From NCBI GenBank assembly GCA_036498905.1, contig DASYER010000102.1, positions 1 to 64,000 of the forward strand: DNA of 64,000 nucleotides. Direction: 5' to 3'. This stretch comes from DAIDKA01 sp036498905. GTDB taxonomy: Bacteria > Pseudomonadota > Gammaproteobacteria > Steroidobacterales > Steroidobacteraceae. The position numbers and the translations under genes are program-made. The notes under the pieces are model-generated. The model was not told where the DNA came from and did no database searches. It was given only the letters and a program-made list of their open reading frames with translations. Positions 43,548 to 51,252 of this stretch are shown piece after piece (position 1 is the first letter of the stretch; each line of letters begins with the position of its first letter).

Positions 43548-45181
43548 GTGGGCTCCTCGGCCGGTGCGAGCAAGGGTCGCTGGCGAATCAGATCGGCGGC
43601 CTTCTCCGCAATCATCACGACCACGGCGTTGGTGTTGCCACCAATGATGCGCGGCATCACCGAGGCGTCGACGACCCGCAGTCCCTCAATACCGCGCAGA
43701 CGCAGCTGCGAATCCACGACGGCTTCCGGGTGCTCGCCCATGCGGCAGGTACCCACCTGATGATGGACGGTGTAGGAGCTGGCGCGAATGAACTGTGCGA
43801 TCTCAGCATCGCTCTGCACCGCGACACCGGGCGCAAGCTCGCTGGCATGGTAGTGGGCAAAATTCGGTGCGGCCAGAATGCGCCGCGCCAGCCTGATGGC
43901 GCGAATGAGGGGCTGGATATCCTCCTCGACGCTCAGCAAGGCCGGATCAATCGCCGGGGCCAGATGCGGATCCGGACTCGCCAGCGTGACCGTGCCGCGA
44001 CTCTTCGGATACAGGGACACCGGGCTGATCGCATAGCCATGTCCGATCGGTAGCGGAAAAGTCGGCCGCGGCCGCGCCGCCGGCTGAAACACGAACTGCA
44101 CATCCGGCCGATCAAGCGTCGGGAGGGTTTTCAGAAACCCCACCGACTCGAAGACATTGCTGGCGAATGGCCCGGTTCGCCCCAGCAGATACTGCCCGAC
44201 GTTCCAGATGCCACGCGGCAGAGCCCGGGCGGATATGCCGTATGACGTGGAGTTCGTGGTGCGCATCAGCACCGGGCAGGCCAGATGATCCTGAAGATTT
44301 CGGCCCACTCCGGGCAGATCAAGCAGCGGCTTGATGCCAGCGGCCTGCAGTTGCGCGGCCGGACCAATGCCGGAGAGCTGTAATATCTGCGGCGATTGAA
44401 TGCTTCCGGCGCTGAGGACCACTTCGCGACCGGCGCGCACTTCGTGCTGCTGCCCGCCGCGTTCATAGACGACTCCGACGGCGCGACCCTGCTCGATGAT
44501 GATCCGCAGCACCAGTGCGTCGCTGTAGAGGGTGACATTGCCACGCGCCAGCGCAGGGCGCAGAAAAGCGCGGGCCGTCGTCTCACGCTTGCCGCCGCGG
44601 ATCGTTCCCTGACGAAAGCCGACGCCCTCATTGGTCTGCGCCGTGAAATCCTCGGTGCGGGGAAATCCGAGACCATGCGTTGCGCCGATGAAATCACTGT
44701 TGAGCTGATTCGGACGCCGCGGTCGCATCACGTTCATCGGCCCGCCGTGAGCGTGGTAGCGCGAGACCGGCAGGTCCTGGTTGTTCTCACTGCGCAGGAA
44801 ATACGGCAGCACCTGCCCATAGCCCCAGCCGGTGGCACCGGCACTCACCCAGTCCGCGTAGTCACGCGGATTGCCGCGCGAATAGACCATGCCATTGATG
44901 GACCCGGAGCCGCCCACCACCTTGCCTCGAGGTTGCGGGACGCGCCGACCGAGCAGGTGCGCCTGCGGCACGGTCTCGAAGCGCCAGTTCAGACTGTGCG
45001 TGCCGATGGCCGCGGCGACCAGCGCCGGCGTGCGCACGACCACGCGCTGATCACTGCCGCCGGCCTCGATCAGACACACCCGCGTGCCCGGGTCTTCCGC
45101 GAGTCGCCCGGCGAGAGCACACCCGGCAGTACCCGCGCCAACGATGACGTAGTCAAATTTGGCGCTCGCAGACCCGTTCAT
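43538..45181 (-). CDS. GMC-family FAD alcohol oxidoreductase
   Basis: About 547 aa from ATG 45181. Glucose-methanol-choline family: FDYVIVGAGTAGCALAGRLA (FAD), LIEAGG, VVGGSGSINGMVYSRGNPRD, the ADP-ribose region AGSIQSPQILQLSGIGP, and the active-site pair at the end (HHQVGTCRMGEHPEAVVDSQ; RIIGGNTNAVVVMIAEKAAD) with catalytic His in HH and Asn in GGNTNA. Oxidises a primary or secondary alcohol, perhaps polyethylene glycol, choline or a terpenoid alcohol, to the carbonyl. Only two bases from the esterase stop, 10-base overlap with the MBL gene. Confidence 0.93.
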   Translation of the reverse strand: MNGSASAKFDYVIVGAGTAGCALAGRLAEDPGTRVCLIEAGGSDQRVVVRTPALVAAAIGTHSLNWRFETVPQAHLLGRRVPQPRGKVVGGSGSINGMVYSRGNPRDYADWVSAGATGWGYGQVLPYFLRSENNQDLPVSRYHAHGGPMNVMRPRRPNQLNSDFIGATHGLGFPRTEDFTAQTNEGVGFRQGTIRGGKRETTARAFLRPALARGNVTLYSDALVLRIIIEQGRAVGVVYERGGQQHEVRAGREVVLSAGSIQSPQILQLSGIGPAAQLQAAGIKPLLDLPGVGRNLQDHLACPVLMRTTNSTSYGISARALPRGIWNVGQYLLGRTGPFASNVFESVGFLKTLPTLDRPDVQFVFQPAARPRPTFPLPIGHGYAISPVSLYPKSRGTVTLASPDPHLAPAIDPALLSVEEDIQPLIRAIRLARRILAAPNFAHYHASELAPGVAVQSDAEIAQFIRASSYTVHHQVGTCRMGEHPEAVVDSQLRLRGIEGLRVVDASVMPRIIGGNTNAVVVMIAEKAADLIRQRPLLAPAEEPTWQ

Positions 45182-45183
45182 GC

Positions 45184-46347
45184 TTACAGCGCGGCGGCGA
45201 GCAGGATGTCCGCGAGATTCTGCCAACGCCACAGATTGTCGATGGTCTTCATCAGGCCGGTCATCAGGCCGACGAAACTGATGTCGCGCTCCGGATCAAT
45301 CCAGAAAAGCGTGGTGCCGGCGCCATGTGCACCGAAAGTGCCGGGAGAACCCAGCGTGCCGAACATGCTGGTACCCATCTGCGGACCGCGGATCGAGAAC
45401 CCCAGGCCGATATTGGCCGGCGGCGCGATGCCGCCCGCCGCGCGAATGCCACTGGCATAGAACTCGTTGGGCTTGTCACCGGTCCAGATCGTGCGTGCAT
45501 GCCTGACCATTGCACTGGAGACAATGCTGCGCCCGTCGATCGTGCCGCCACAGCGCAGCATTTCCGCGAAGCGCATCATGTCGTGTGCGGTGGAGATACC
45601 ACCCACCCAGGGCATCTCGACGTTCTCTTCCTCGAATGCACCATTGGGTCCGAGGTTGCCGTGACCCAGATGCTTGATCGGATAGTTGTTGCGGAATTCC
45701 GGTATCAGGTGGCGTGTCTTCAGATCCCGGCGCACCCCCATTGCGGTGTCCTTCATGCCCATGGGCTCGAACAGGTCCTGGTGCAGGATGTCCTTGTACG
45801 AGCGCTTCTTCGGATCCACGCGCCGCACGGCCTCGCCCAGCAGCGCATGATTGAAGAGCGGTGCGTAGGCGACACTCTGCCCCGCGGGTTCCACCGGCAA
45901 TGCCACCTTGACGATGGCGGCGATCGTATCGGCCAGCACATCGATGTACATGCCGGGGCTCGCCTCGAACATGGTCGGCAGGCCGGTACTGTGGGTAAGC
46001 AGATGGAATATCGTGATCCGGTCGCGCAAACCGCCGGAAAACTCCGGGATGATCTTGCACAGCGGGGTGGTCAGGGTCATCAGGCCGCGCTCGATGGCCT
46101 GGAACACCAGAATATTGGTAAATGCCTTGGTGACCGAGAACAGGCTGAACACCGAATCGTCGGCGACCGCGCGCTGCTTGCTCTCACTGCTGTGTCCAAA
46201 CACCTTGTGGTAAGCGGGCTGACCGCCACGCTTGACGCTGATGACACCGCCGAAGTACAGGCCTGCGGCAATGTCGCGTTCGACCGCAGCCGTCAGATAG
46301 TCAAGCCGCTTGGCATCGAACCCGGGATGAGCTGTCACGATAAACAC
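45184..46347 (-). CDS. Serine hydrolase, class C beta-lactamase/EstB-like
   Basis: 387 aa, GTG start. Penicillin-binding-protein fold with the SxxK nucleophile in FSLFSVTKAFTNILVF and a Tyr candidate in YAPLFNHALLGEAV. A late HGAGTTLFW stands where KTG occurs in true beta-lactamases. No signal peptide, so a cytoplasmic carboxylesterase rather than a cell-wall enzyme or secreted beta-lactamase is indicated. EstB-type esterases act on short acyl esters, and close relatives include LovD transesterase. First of the four-gene run with GMC, MBL and P450, and 126 bases after the AraC gene stop. Confidence 0.88.
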   Translation of the reverse strand: MFIVTAHPGFDAKRLDYLTAAVERDIAAGLYFGGVISVKRGGQPAYHKVFGHSSESKQRAVADDSVFSLFSVTKAFTNILVFQAIERGLMTLTTPLCKIIPEFSGGLRDRITIFHLLTHSTGLPTMFEASPGMYIDVLADTIAAIVKVALPVEPAGQSVAYAPLFNHALLGEAVRRVDPKKRSYKDILHQDLFEPMGMKDTAMGVRRDLKTRHLIPEFRNNYPIKHLGHGNLGPNGAFEEENVEMPWVGGISTAHDMMRFAEMLRCGGTIDGRSIVSSAMVRHARTIWTGDKPNEFYASGIRAAGGIAPPANIGLGFSIRGPQMGTSMFGTLGSPGTFGAHGAGTTLFWIDPERDISFVGLMTGLMKTIDNLWRWQNLADILLAAAL

Positions 46348-46473
46348 CTTAACTTCTTGAATTTGGAGAACATAGAGCCCTGAGCCTATTGAGCTGCTGC
46401 GGCCCCGTCTTGGCCCGGCGCGAATGGCAGTTGTCGCCGTGCGAATGCCTGCATGGCCGAGCCTCTCGCCCGA

Positions 46474-47424
46474 TCAGGCCACCGCGCGGCGGACCCCGGC
46501 GCGATAGTCGCGCGGCGCCACACCGAATCTACGCCGAAACAACCGACAGAAGGTGCTCAGGTCATTGAACCCCGAATCAAAGGCGATCTGGGTGATCGGG
46601 GCGTCGCGCCGCAGGCGCACCAGCTGCGCGGCAGCATGATCCAGCCGCCGCGACTGGATATAGGCTGACGGGGTCGTCCCCATGCCGGCGAAAATGATCT
46701 GGACGGAGCGGGCATTGATGCCCAGATCATCGGCAATGCGCCGGGCCGTCAGATTTGCTTCCAGCAGATGCGCGTCGATATGCGTCATCACTTCGCCGCG
46801 GCGGCGCTCACGCACCGTGAGCGGGCGCGCGGCGCGCGCATCCGAATAGGCCATGTCCACCAGCGGCCAGATGACTTCGCAAAGGGAGTCTGCCCAACCC
46901 AGATCGTCCTCGACTTCGAGCTGGGACCAGGCCATGCGAACAAACTCGGACAGCAGTGCACCGGCGCCACGGTTACCACGCACCGGAATGCCCGCAAGCC
47001 GGCGCAGCCCCGGCACATGAGCCTCGGATTCGGCGATCGGCAAGCGGATCACGATGACCTGGGTGGCCTCGGAAAACTCCAGCAGCGATGCACAGGAGGG
47101 ATCAAAGAGCATGAAGTCGCCGGACTCGAGCGTGCAAACCCGATCACTGTAGTGCGTCGAGGTGCGGCCCCGCAGCTGAACCTGCAGATTGAGGATGCCG
47201 GATTCAATGCCCGTCGGCTCGGTACGGATCGAAGCCGGATTGGAGGTCGGCGCGAGGATTTCGCAGTTGCGCAGGCACACCCGCTTCATGCTCGCACTGA
47301 AGCTGTCATCGTCCAGTGCCTCGATCACCAGTGGCCCGATAGTGGAGGCGGCCACATCATTCCAATAGGCGATTCGATCCGCCCGCGCGTAGCCGGCCGT
47401 CGAGAAGGTCTCTACTCGATGCAT
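46474..47424 (-). CDS. AraC-family transcriptional regulator
   Basis: 316 aa. The N-terminal 200 residues form an AraC ligand-binding-like domain (TAGYARADRIAYWNDVAAST, CEILAPTSNPASIRTEPTG). The C-terminal 100 carry two helix-turn-helix motifs, NLTARRIADDLGINARSVQI and ITQIAFDSGFNDLSTFCRLF, ending RRRFGVAPRDYRAGVRRA. The domain layout is that of the FeaR/NahR-like group, activators of aromatic or amine catabolism. Position ahead of the esterase to P450 run makes that run the likely target. Confidence 0.92.
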   Translation of the reverse strand: MHRVETFSTAGYARADRIAYWNDVAASTIGPLVIEALDDDSFSASMKRVCLRNCEILAPTSNPASIRTEPTGIESGILNLQVQLRGRTSTHYSDRVCTLESGDFMLFDPSCASLLEFSEATQVIVIRLPIAESEAHVPGLRRLAGIPVRGNRGAGALLSEFVRMAWSQLEVEDDLGWADSLCEVIWPLVDMAYSDARAARPLTVRERRRGEVMTHIDAHLLEANLTARRIADDLGINARSVQIIFAGMGTTPSAYIQSRRLDHAAAQLVRLRRDAPITQIAFDSGFNDLSTFCRLFRRRFGVAPRDYRAGVRRAVA

Positions 47425-47463
47425 GGCGTGAGGGTATGCCGGGCCCCCTGCTATTGCAACACG

Positions 47464-47481
47464 GCCGGACCGCAGTCCGGC
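47464..47481 (-). terminator. Hairpin just after the carboxymuconolactone-decarboxylase-like gene
   Basis: GCCGGAC (47464-47470) and GTCCGGC (47475-47481) pair perfectly around CGCA, four bases beyond the minus-strand stop at 47485. There is no T-tract on the minus strand, so terminator function is only moderately supported. It could also attenuate or stabilise the transcript into the AraC gene. Confidence 0.4.
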
Positions 47482-47484
47482 GGC

Positions 47485-47865
47485 TCAGGCGGCGTCGATT
47501 TCGGCGAACGTTTCCCGGGCTATACGGAAGCTGTCGACGGCGGCCGGCACCCCCGCGTAGATGGCAACCTGCAGGAATACTTCGCAGATCTGTTCACGGG
47601 TTAGACCGTTCGTCAGCGCGCCGCGAATGTGCGCCTTCAGCTCGTGCGGTCGGTTCAGAATGCTGATCATGGCCAGATTGAGCATGCTGCGCTCGCTGCG
47701 CTTGAGGCCTTCGCGACCCCATACGGCTCCCCAGCAATACTCGGTCACAAGCTCCTGCAGCGGCTTGTTGAAATCATCCATGCTGGCCAGGGCCTTCTTG
47801 ACGTAAGACTCTCCCAGTACTTCGGTACGGATCTTCAGACCTTTTTCAAAAAGCTCGCTGCTCAT
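47485..47865 (-). CDS. Carboxymuconolactone decarboxylase/AhpD-like protein
   Basis: 126 aa, all-helical CMD family. SELFEKGLKIRTEVLGESYV, WGAVWGREGLKRSERSMLNL and AHIRGALTNGLTREQICEVF are nearly the pattern of PcaC-type 4-carboxymuconolactone decarboxylase. There is no CxxC, which separates it from AhpD alkylhydroperoxidases. Whether it truly decarboxylates gamma-carboxymuconolactone is not certain, as no other protocatechuate-pathway gene is seen here. It may act on a related lactone. 26 bases after the dehydrogenase gene. Confidence 0.85.
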   Translation of the reverse strand: MSSELFEKGLKIRTEVLGESYVKKALASMDDFNKPLQELVTEYCWGAVWGREGLKRSERSMLNLAMISILNRPHELKAHIRGALTNGLTREQICEVFLQVAIYAGVPAAVDSFRIARETFAEIDAA

Positions 47866-47891
47866 ATTGACCTCGTAAAGAACAATTTCGC

Positions 47892-48785
47892 TCAGGCCCG
47901 CCGGTTCGGATCCAGCCCCGAGTCGGATTCGACGGTTTTAGCCATCGCGGTGAAGTCCGATTCCGGACCCAGGCTGCTGACGGTGCGTTGCAACAAATCA
48001 CAGACGGCGGACCCGACGCCCAGCGGCACGCCCAAGGACTCGGCTGCCGCCAGACACAGCCGCACATCCTTCAGGCACAGGCCCGATGCAAAGCCGAAAT
48101 CGAAGGTCCGGGGCAGTACCGAACGCGGCCATTTGTCCTGCGTCGCGCTGCTGCGGCCGCTCGAGACATTCAGCACCTCGATCATGCGCGCCGGGTCCAG
48201 GCCGGCCTTCGCGCCCAGGGTCATGCCTTCGGCCGTGATGGCAATGGCGCAGGCGCCGAGGAGGTTATTGACCAGCTTCATGGTCTGGCCGGCACCGGGG
48301 TTCGCGCCCATGAAAAACGGCTTGCCGAATACCTGCAGCAAAGGCTGGATCCGCTCCCACACCGCTGGCGGTCCGGCAACCATCAATGACAAGGTGCCCT
48401 CGCGTGCGCCCTTGATGCCGCCGGAGACCGGAGCTTCCAGCGAGGCGATATTGCGCTCGGCCAGCCCGCTGGCGAGTTTCACGGCCGTGTCAGGCCCCGA
48501 GGTCGACAGGTCTACGCACACCTCCAGATGTTTGCCGTCGCGGATCCCCTGAGTGCCCAGCACCACTTCCGCCACGATCTGCGGATTGGGCAGGCTCAGA
48601 AACACCACCGGGGCCGCATCGGCGACTGCCTGCGCACTGGGCGCGATGCTGGCGCCATGCGCCGCCAGGGCCGCACCCGCGGCGGCGCTGGGGTCGTACA
48701 CCGTAACCTGGTGACCGGCATCCAGCAGCCGTCGCGCCATTGCCCCGCCCATCCGCCCCAGGCCAATGAATCCACATTCGCTCAT
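47892..48785 (-). CDS. 3-Hydroxyisobutyrate dehydrogenase-family NAD(P) oxidoreductase
   Basis: 297 aa beta-hydroxyacid dehydrogenase. GFIGLGRMGGAMARRLLDAG (cofactor fold), substrate-binding VDLSTSGPDTAV, EAPVSGGIKGAREGTLSLMV, the catalytic Lys in GAGQTMKLVNNLLGAC, and KDVRLCLAAAESLGVPL at the end. The family converts 3-hydroxyisobutyrate, tartronate semialdehyde or related hydroxy acids. Overlaps the MBL gene upstream by 4 bases. Probably acts in the same pathway as its MBL and SDR neighbours. Confidence 0.92.
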   Translation of the reverse strand: MSECGFIGLGRMGGAMARRLLDAGHQVTVYDPSAAAGAALAAHGASIAPSAQAVADAAPVVFLSLPNPQIVAEVVLGTQGIRDGKHLEVCVDLSTSGPDTAVKLASGLAERNIASLEAPVSGGIKGAREGTLSLMVAGPPAVWERIQPLLQVFGKPFFMGANPGAGQTMKLVNNLLGACAIAITAEGMTLGAKAGLDPARMIEVLNVSSGRSSATQDKWPRSVLPRTFDFGFASGLCLKDVRLCLAAAESLGVPLGVGSAVCDLLQRTVSSLGPESDFTAMAKTVESDSGLDPNRRA

Positions 48786-49576
48786 GAAACTCCTCGCGCC
48801 GTGGGCGCCAGATCCAGGCGCACGATGTCCGCGGTGCCCGGTTCAGCCGTAAATCGTTGCAGCACTTCAGGATCATGCCCGGGAATGATGTGATCGATCG
48901 AGGGGGCGAGCGTTTGCAGTTTGCGCAGCGCCTCAAGGTATGCGACGACATCGGCCACGACCGGAAACGGAATCGCGCGGGTCAGATTGGCCCAGAAGTG
49001 GATGGCATCCGAGGCCAGCACCACCGGGCCGCGCGCCGTCTGTACGCGTACCGCCTGCAGCCCCAGGGTATGTCCCGGAAGATGATGCAGTGTCACACCC
49101 GGATACAACTCGTCATCGCCGGCATGAAACACCACGCGTCCGTCAAACGTACGCCGCACCATCTCCACGACATTCTGCACATCAAAAGGCGCGGCCAGAT
49201 GCTCGTGAGTCATTGCGCGACCGGTGCAGTAGGCCATTTCTGCATCCTGCACATGGAAGCGGGCATTGGGAAACAGCGGCACGTTGCCCGCATGATCGTA
49301 GTGCATGTGGGTGATCACCACATCCTGCACCTGCGCCGGATCCACGCCGATGGCCGCAAGCCCGGCACTGATCGGCCGCAGCAGCGTGCGACCGCGCTTC
49401 GCCGCGCCGGCCGCATCAAAACCCGTATCGACGAGGATCGTGCGCGCCTCGGACTTGATCACCCAGACGAAATAGTCCAGGGGCATGCGCTGCGCATGAT
49501 CGTCACCGCCGATGAAATTCAGATCGCTGAGCCGATCGAGGTGCCCGTAACGCACGGCGTAAATACGATTGCTCAT
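48782..49576 (-). CDS. Metallo-beta-lactamase-fold lactonase (AHL-lactonase-like)
   Basis: About 264 aa from ATG 49576. DVVITHMHYDHAGNVPLFPN supplies HxHxDH, then HHLPGHTLGLQAVRVQT, VVLASDAIHF and HIIPGHDPEVL complete the metal ligands. Length and the tyrosine after the third His (HYDH) are like the AiiA/AttM N-acyl homoserine lactonases. A catabolic lactonase is equally possible since no LuxI/LuxR genes are in the window. Coupled with the dehydrogenase by a 4-base overlap and preceded by the SDR with a 22-base gap. Confidence 0.88.
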   Translation of the reverse strand: MSNRIYAVRYGHLDRLSDLNFIGGDDHAQRMPLDYFVWVIKSEARTILVDTGFDAAGAAKRGRTLLRPISAGLAAIGVDPAQVQDVVITHMHYDHAGNVPLFPNARFHVQDAEMAYCTGRAMTHEHLAAPFDVQNVVEMVRRTFDGRVVFHAGDDELYPGVTLHHLPGHTLGLQAVRVQTARGPVVLASDAIHFWANLTRAIPFPVVADVVAYLEALRKLQTLAPSIDHIIPGHDPEVLQRFTAEPGTADIVRLDLAPTARGVS

Positions 49577-49598
49577 GGCGGTGTTTGCGCGTGCGGCT

Positions 49599-50336
49599 TC
49601 AGGCCGAGGCCAGGAAGCCGCCGTCGACATGCAGGATGTCGCCGCTGATGAATGATGCTGCATCGCTCAGCAGGAACAGCGAGGCGTTGGTGGCGTCCTC
49701 GTCGCGGCCGATGCGGCGCAGCGGAATACTCACCGCGCGGCGCTCGTATTCGGCCTGCGGCGTAATGGCCACGGCCCCGGGAGTCGGAATGGAACCGGGC
49801 GCGAGCGCATTGACGCGCACCTTGCGGGGCCCAAGCTCCGCGGCCAGAGTGCGGGTGAGAGTGCCCATCGCGCCCTTCACCATGCTGTAGATCGCGGTCT
49901 TTGGAAAACCCCGCTCTGCAACCGGTGAGGCCAGGTTCAGTACGACACCACCGACTTGCGGATCCATATGACGCAGCAGCGCTTGTACGCCCCACACGGC
50001 TCCTTTGATGCCGATCGCGAGCATCCGGTCGAGGATCTCATCGTCCACGGCCTCGATGGCGTCGTAGCGGATCAGCATGGCGTTGTTGACGACGCCGTCG
50101 ATTCTGCCGATGCGGCCGGCGGCGGCCAGGTAGGCACCCCGATCGGCGACATCCACCACCTGGGTCGCAATCGCCGGCGAGGTCTTCGTCAGCTGCGCCA
50201 GCGACTGGGCGTCCACGTCAAACGCGGTGACCCGGGCCCCGGCCTGCGCCGCGCCGATGGCCAACGCCCGACCCAGACCACGGCCTGCGCCGGTGATCAA
50301 AATGGATTTACCGGAAAGATCAAAAGTCGTTGCCAC
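49599..50336 (-). CDS. SDR-family oxidoreductase
   Basis: About 245 aa from GTG 50336, which has GGAGG at good spacing; the frame upstream is non-coding in appearance. Cofactor motif ILITGAGRGLGRALAIGAAQ, then VVNNAMLIRYDA where the usual NNAG reads NNAM, catalytic Ser region LNLASPVAERGF, and Tyr/Lys YSMVKGAMG. Ends DAASFISGDILHVDGGFL. The NNAM change is unusual since the glycine lines the cofactor pocket. First gene of the run leading to the MBL, dehydrogenase and CMD genes. Substrate unknown. Confidence 0.88.
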   Translation of the reverse strand: MATTFDLSGKSILITGAGRGLGRALAIGAAQAGARVTAFDVDAQSLAQLTKTSPAIATQVVDVADRGAYLAAAGRIGRIDGVVNNAMLIRYDAIEAVDDEILDRMLAIGIKGAVWGVQALLRHMDPQVGGVVLNLASPVAERGFPKTAIYSMVKGAMGTLTRTLAAELGPRKVRVNALAPGSIPTPGAVAITPQAEYERRAVSIPLRRIGRDEDATNASLFLLSDAASFISGDILHVDGGFLASA

Positions 50337-50472
50337 GTTTCCTCCGACACTACGCTTGGTATACCCGGCAGCCGCGCCGCGCGCTAGGCCGGCGACGAAT
50401 ACAGGTTGATCGGGCACGAATCATGATATAGCGCTGCTATGCTGGCAAAACGAAACTCGTGAGGGATTGTCG

Positions 50473-51081
50473 ATGAATCGCTTCGAAAAGCAGGTGTATG
50501 AGTGCATGCATCCCACCGAACAGCTGTTGCAGAAGACCACCAATCCACTGCATCGCGCCATTCTGCTGAACTTCTGGCGCCATGTGCACCTGGAGGGTGC
50601 CGGGGAGTACGACGAGATCCTGGCCCCCGACATGGAAGTCGACCACCCCGTGTACCGGGTGACCTGGGGCGCCAATCCCGGCGTCATCGAGGGCAAGGCC
50701 GGCGTGCTGGCGTTTTACAATAGCGTCGGCGAAGCGGTGCTGTGGCACTCGGATGATCGGCTGGCCGTCGCCGACTGGGGGGTCTGCGATGAAATCACCT
50801 TCCATCAGCTGGCCGAGGGCGCGATTCTCAAGAAGCTCGGTTATGCGGTCGAACACACCGACCGGCTCTACCACGTTTCCAGCCGCCAGGCCTTCATCTG
50901 GCCCTACGACGCCAAGGCCCGCCTGGCCGGGGAGCATCTGTACGAGGACAAGACCAGCCTGCAGATTGAGGAAGTGGACAGGCGCGATGCCATCACTCCC
51001 GCAAGAGTGCGCGAGATCCATCGTGAGCAACTGGGCAGGCTCGAAGCAAGGCTGGGCCCGAATTTCTGGGTGCTGAAATAA
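50473..51081 (+). CDS. SnoaL-like/NTF2-fold protein, 202 aa
   Basis: About 202 aa from ATG 50473 with GAGGGA upstream. Longer than its SnoaL siblings in this window. HRAILLNFWRHVHLEGAGEY and EILAPDMEVDHPVYRVTW open the fold, IEGKAGVLAFYNSVGEAVLW and VADWGVCDEITFHQL follow, then a terminal extension with YHVSSRQAFIWPYDAKARLA and EVDRRDAITPARVREIH. No signal peptide. The extension could provide an active-site lid. Stands alone between the minus-strand operon start at 50336 and the SDR on the plus strand. Function unassigned. Confidence 0.72.
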   Translation: MNRFEKQVYECMHPTEQLLQKTTNPLHRAILLNFWRHVHLEGAGEYDEILAPDMEVDHPVYRVTWGANPGVIEGKAGVLAFYNSVGEAVLWHSDDRLAVADWGVCDEITFHQLAEGAILKKLGYAVEHTDRLYHVSSRQAFIWPYDAKARLAGEHLYEDKTSLQIEEVDRRDAITPARVREIHREQLGRLEARLGPNFWVLK

Positions 51082-51082
51082 A

Positions 51083-51180
51083 AATGCGCTCGCGCGCAAT
51101 TTGGGGCTATGTATCTTTGCCGCCCCCAGGGCAGAACCCGACTGCTGCGCTATGGCTTAGGGCGCAATGCGCTCGCGCGC
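51083..51180 (+). repeat. 15-bp direct repeat in the intergenic region
   Basis: AATGCGCTCGCGCGC occurs at 51083-51097 and again at 51166-51180, 83 bases apart start to start. Both copies lie in the non-coding gap between the SnoaL-like gene and the exported SDR. The GC-rich repeat bounds a segment carrying no evident gene. A deletion or slippage site is possible. Confidence 0.6.
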
Positions 51181-51252
51181 CTGGATTCAACGAGACCGAT
51201 CACCTGCATTCGCTGATCGTCAAAAATTAAACTTCCCCACGGAGCTGAAAAG

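Noticed and set aside
45184..46347. Beta-lactamase antibiotic-resistance gene
   Set aside because: SxxK is present but there is no signal peptide and no KTG triad, and the gene is coupled to GMC, MBL and P450 genes. An EstB-type esterase is more likely.
48782..49576. Quorum-quenching lactonase as part of an AHL signalling locus
   Set aside because: The MBL motifs fit AHL lactonases, but no LuxI or LuxR homologue is in the window and the gene is coupled to catabolic dehydrogenases. Kept as a general lactonase.
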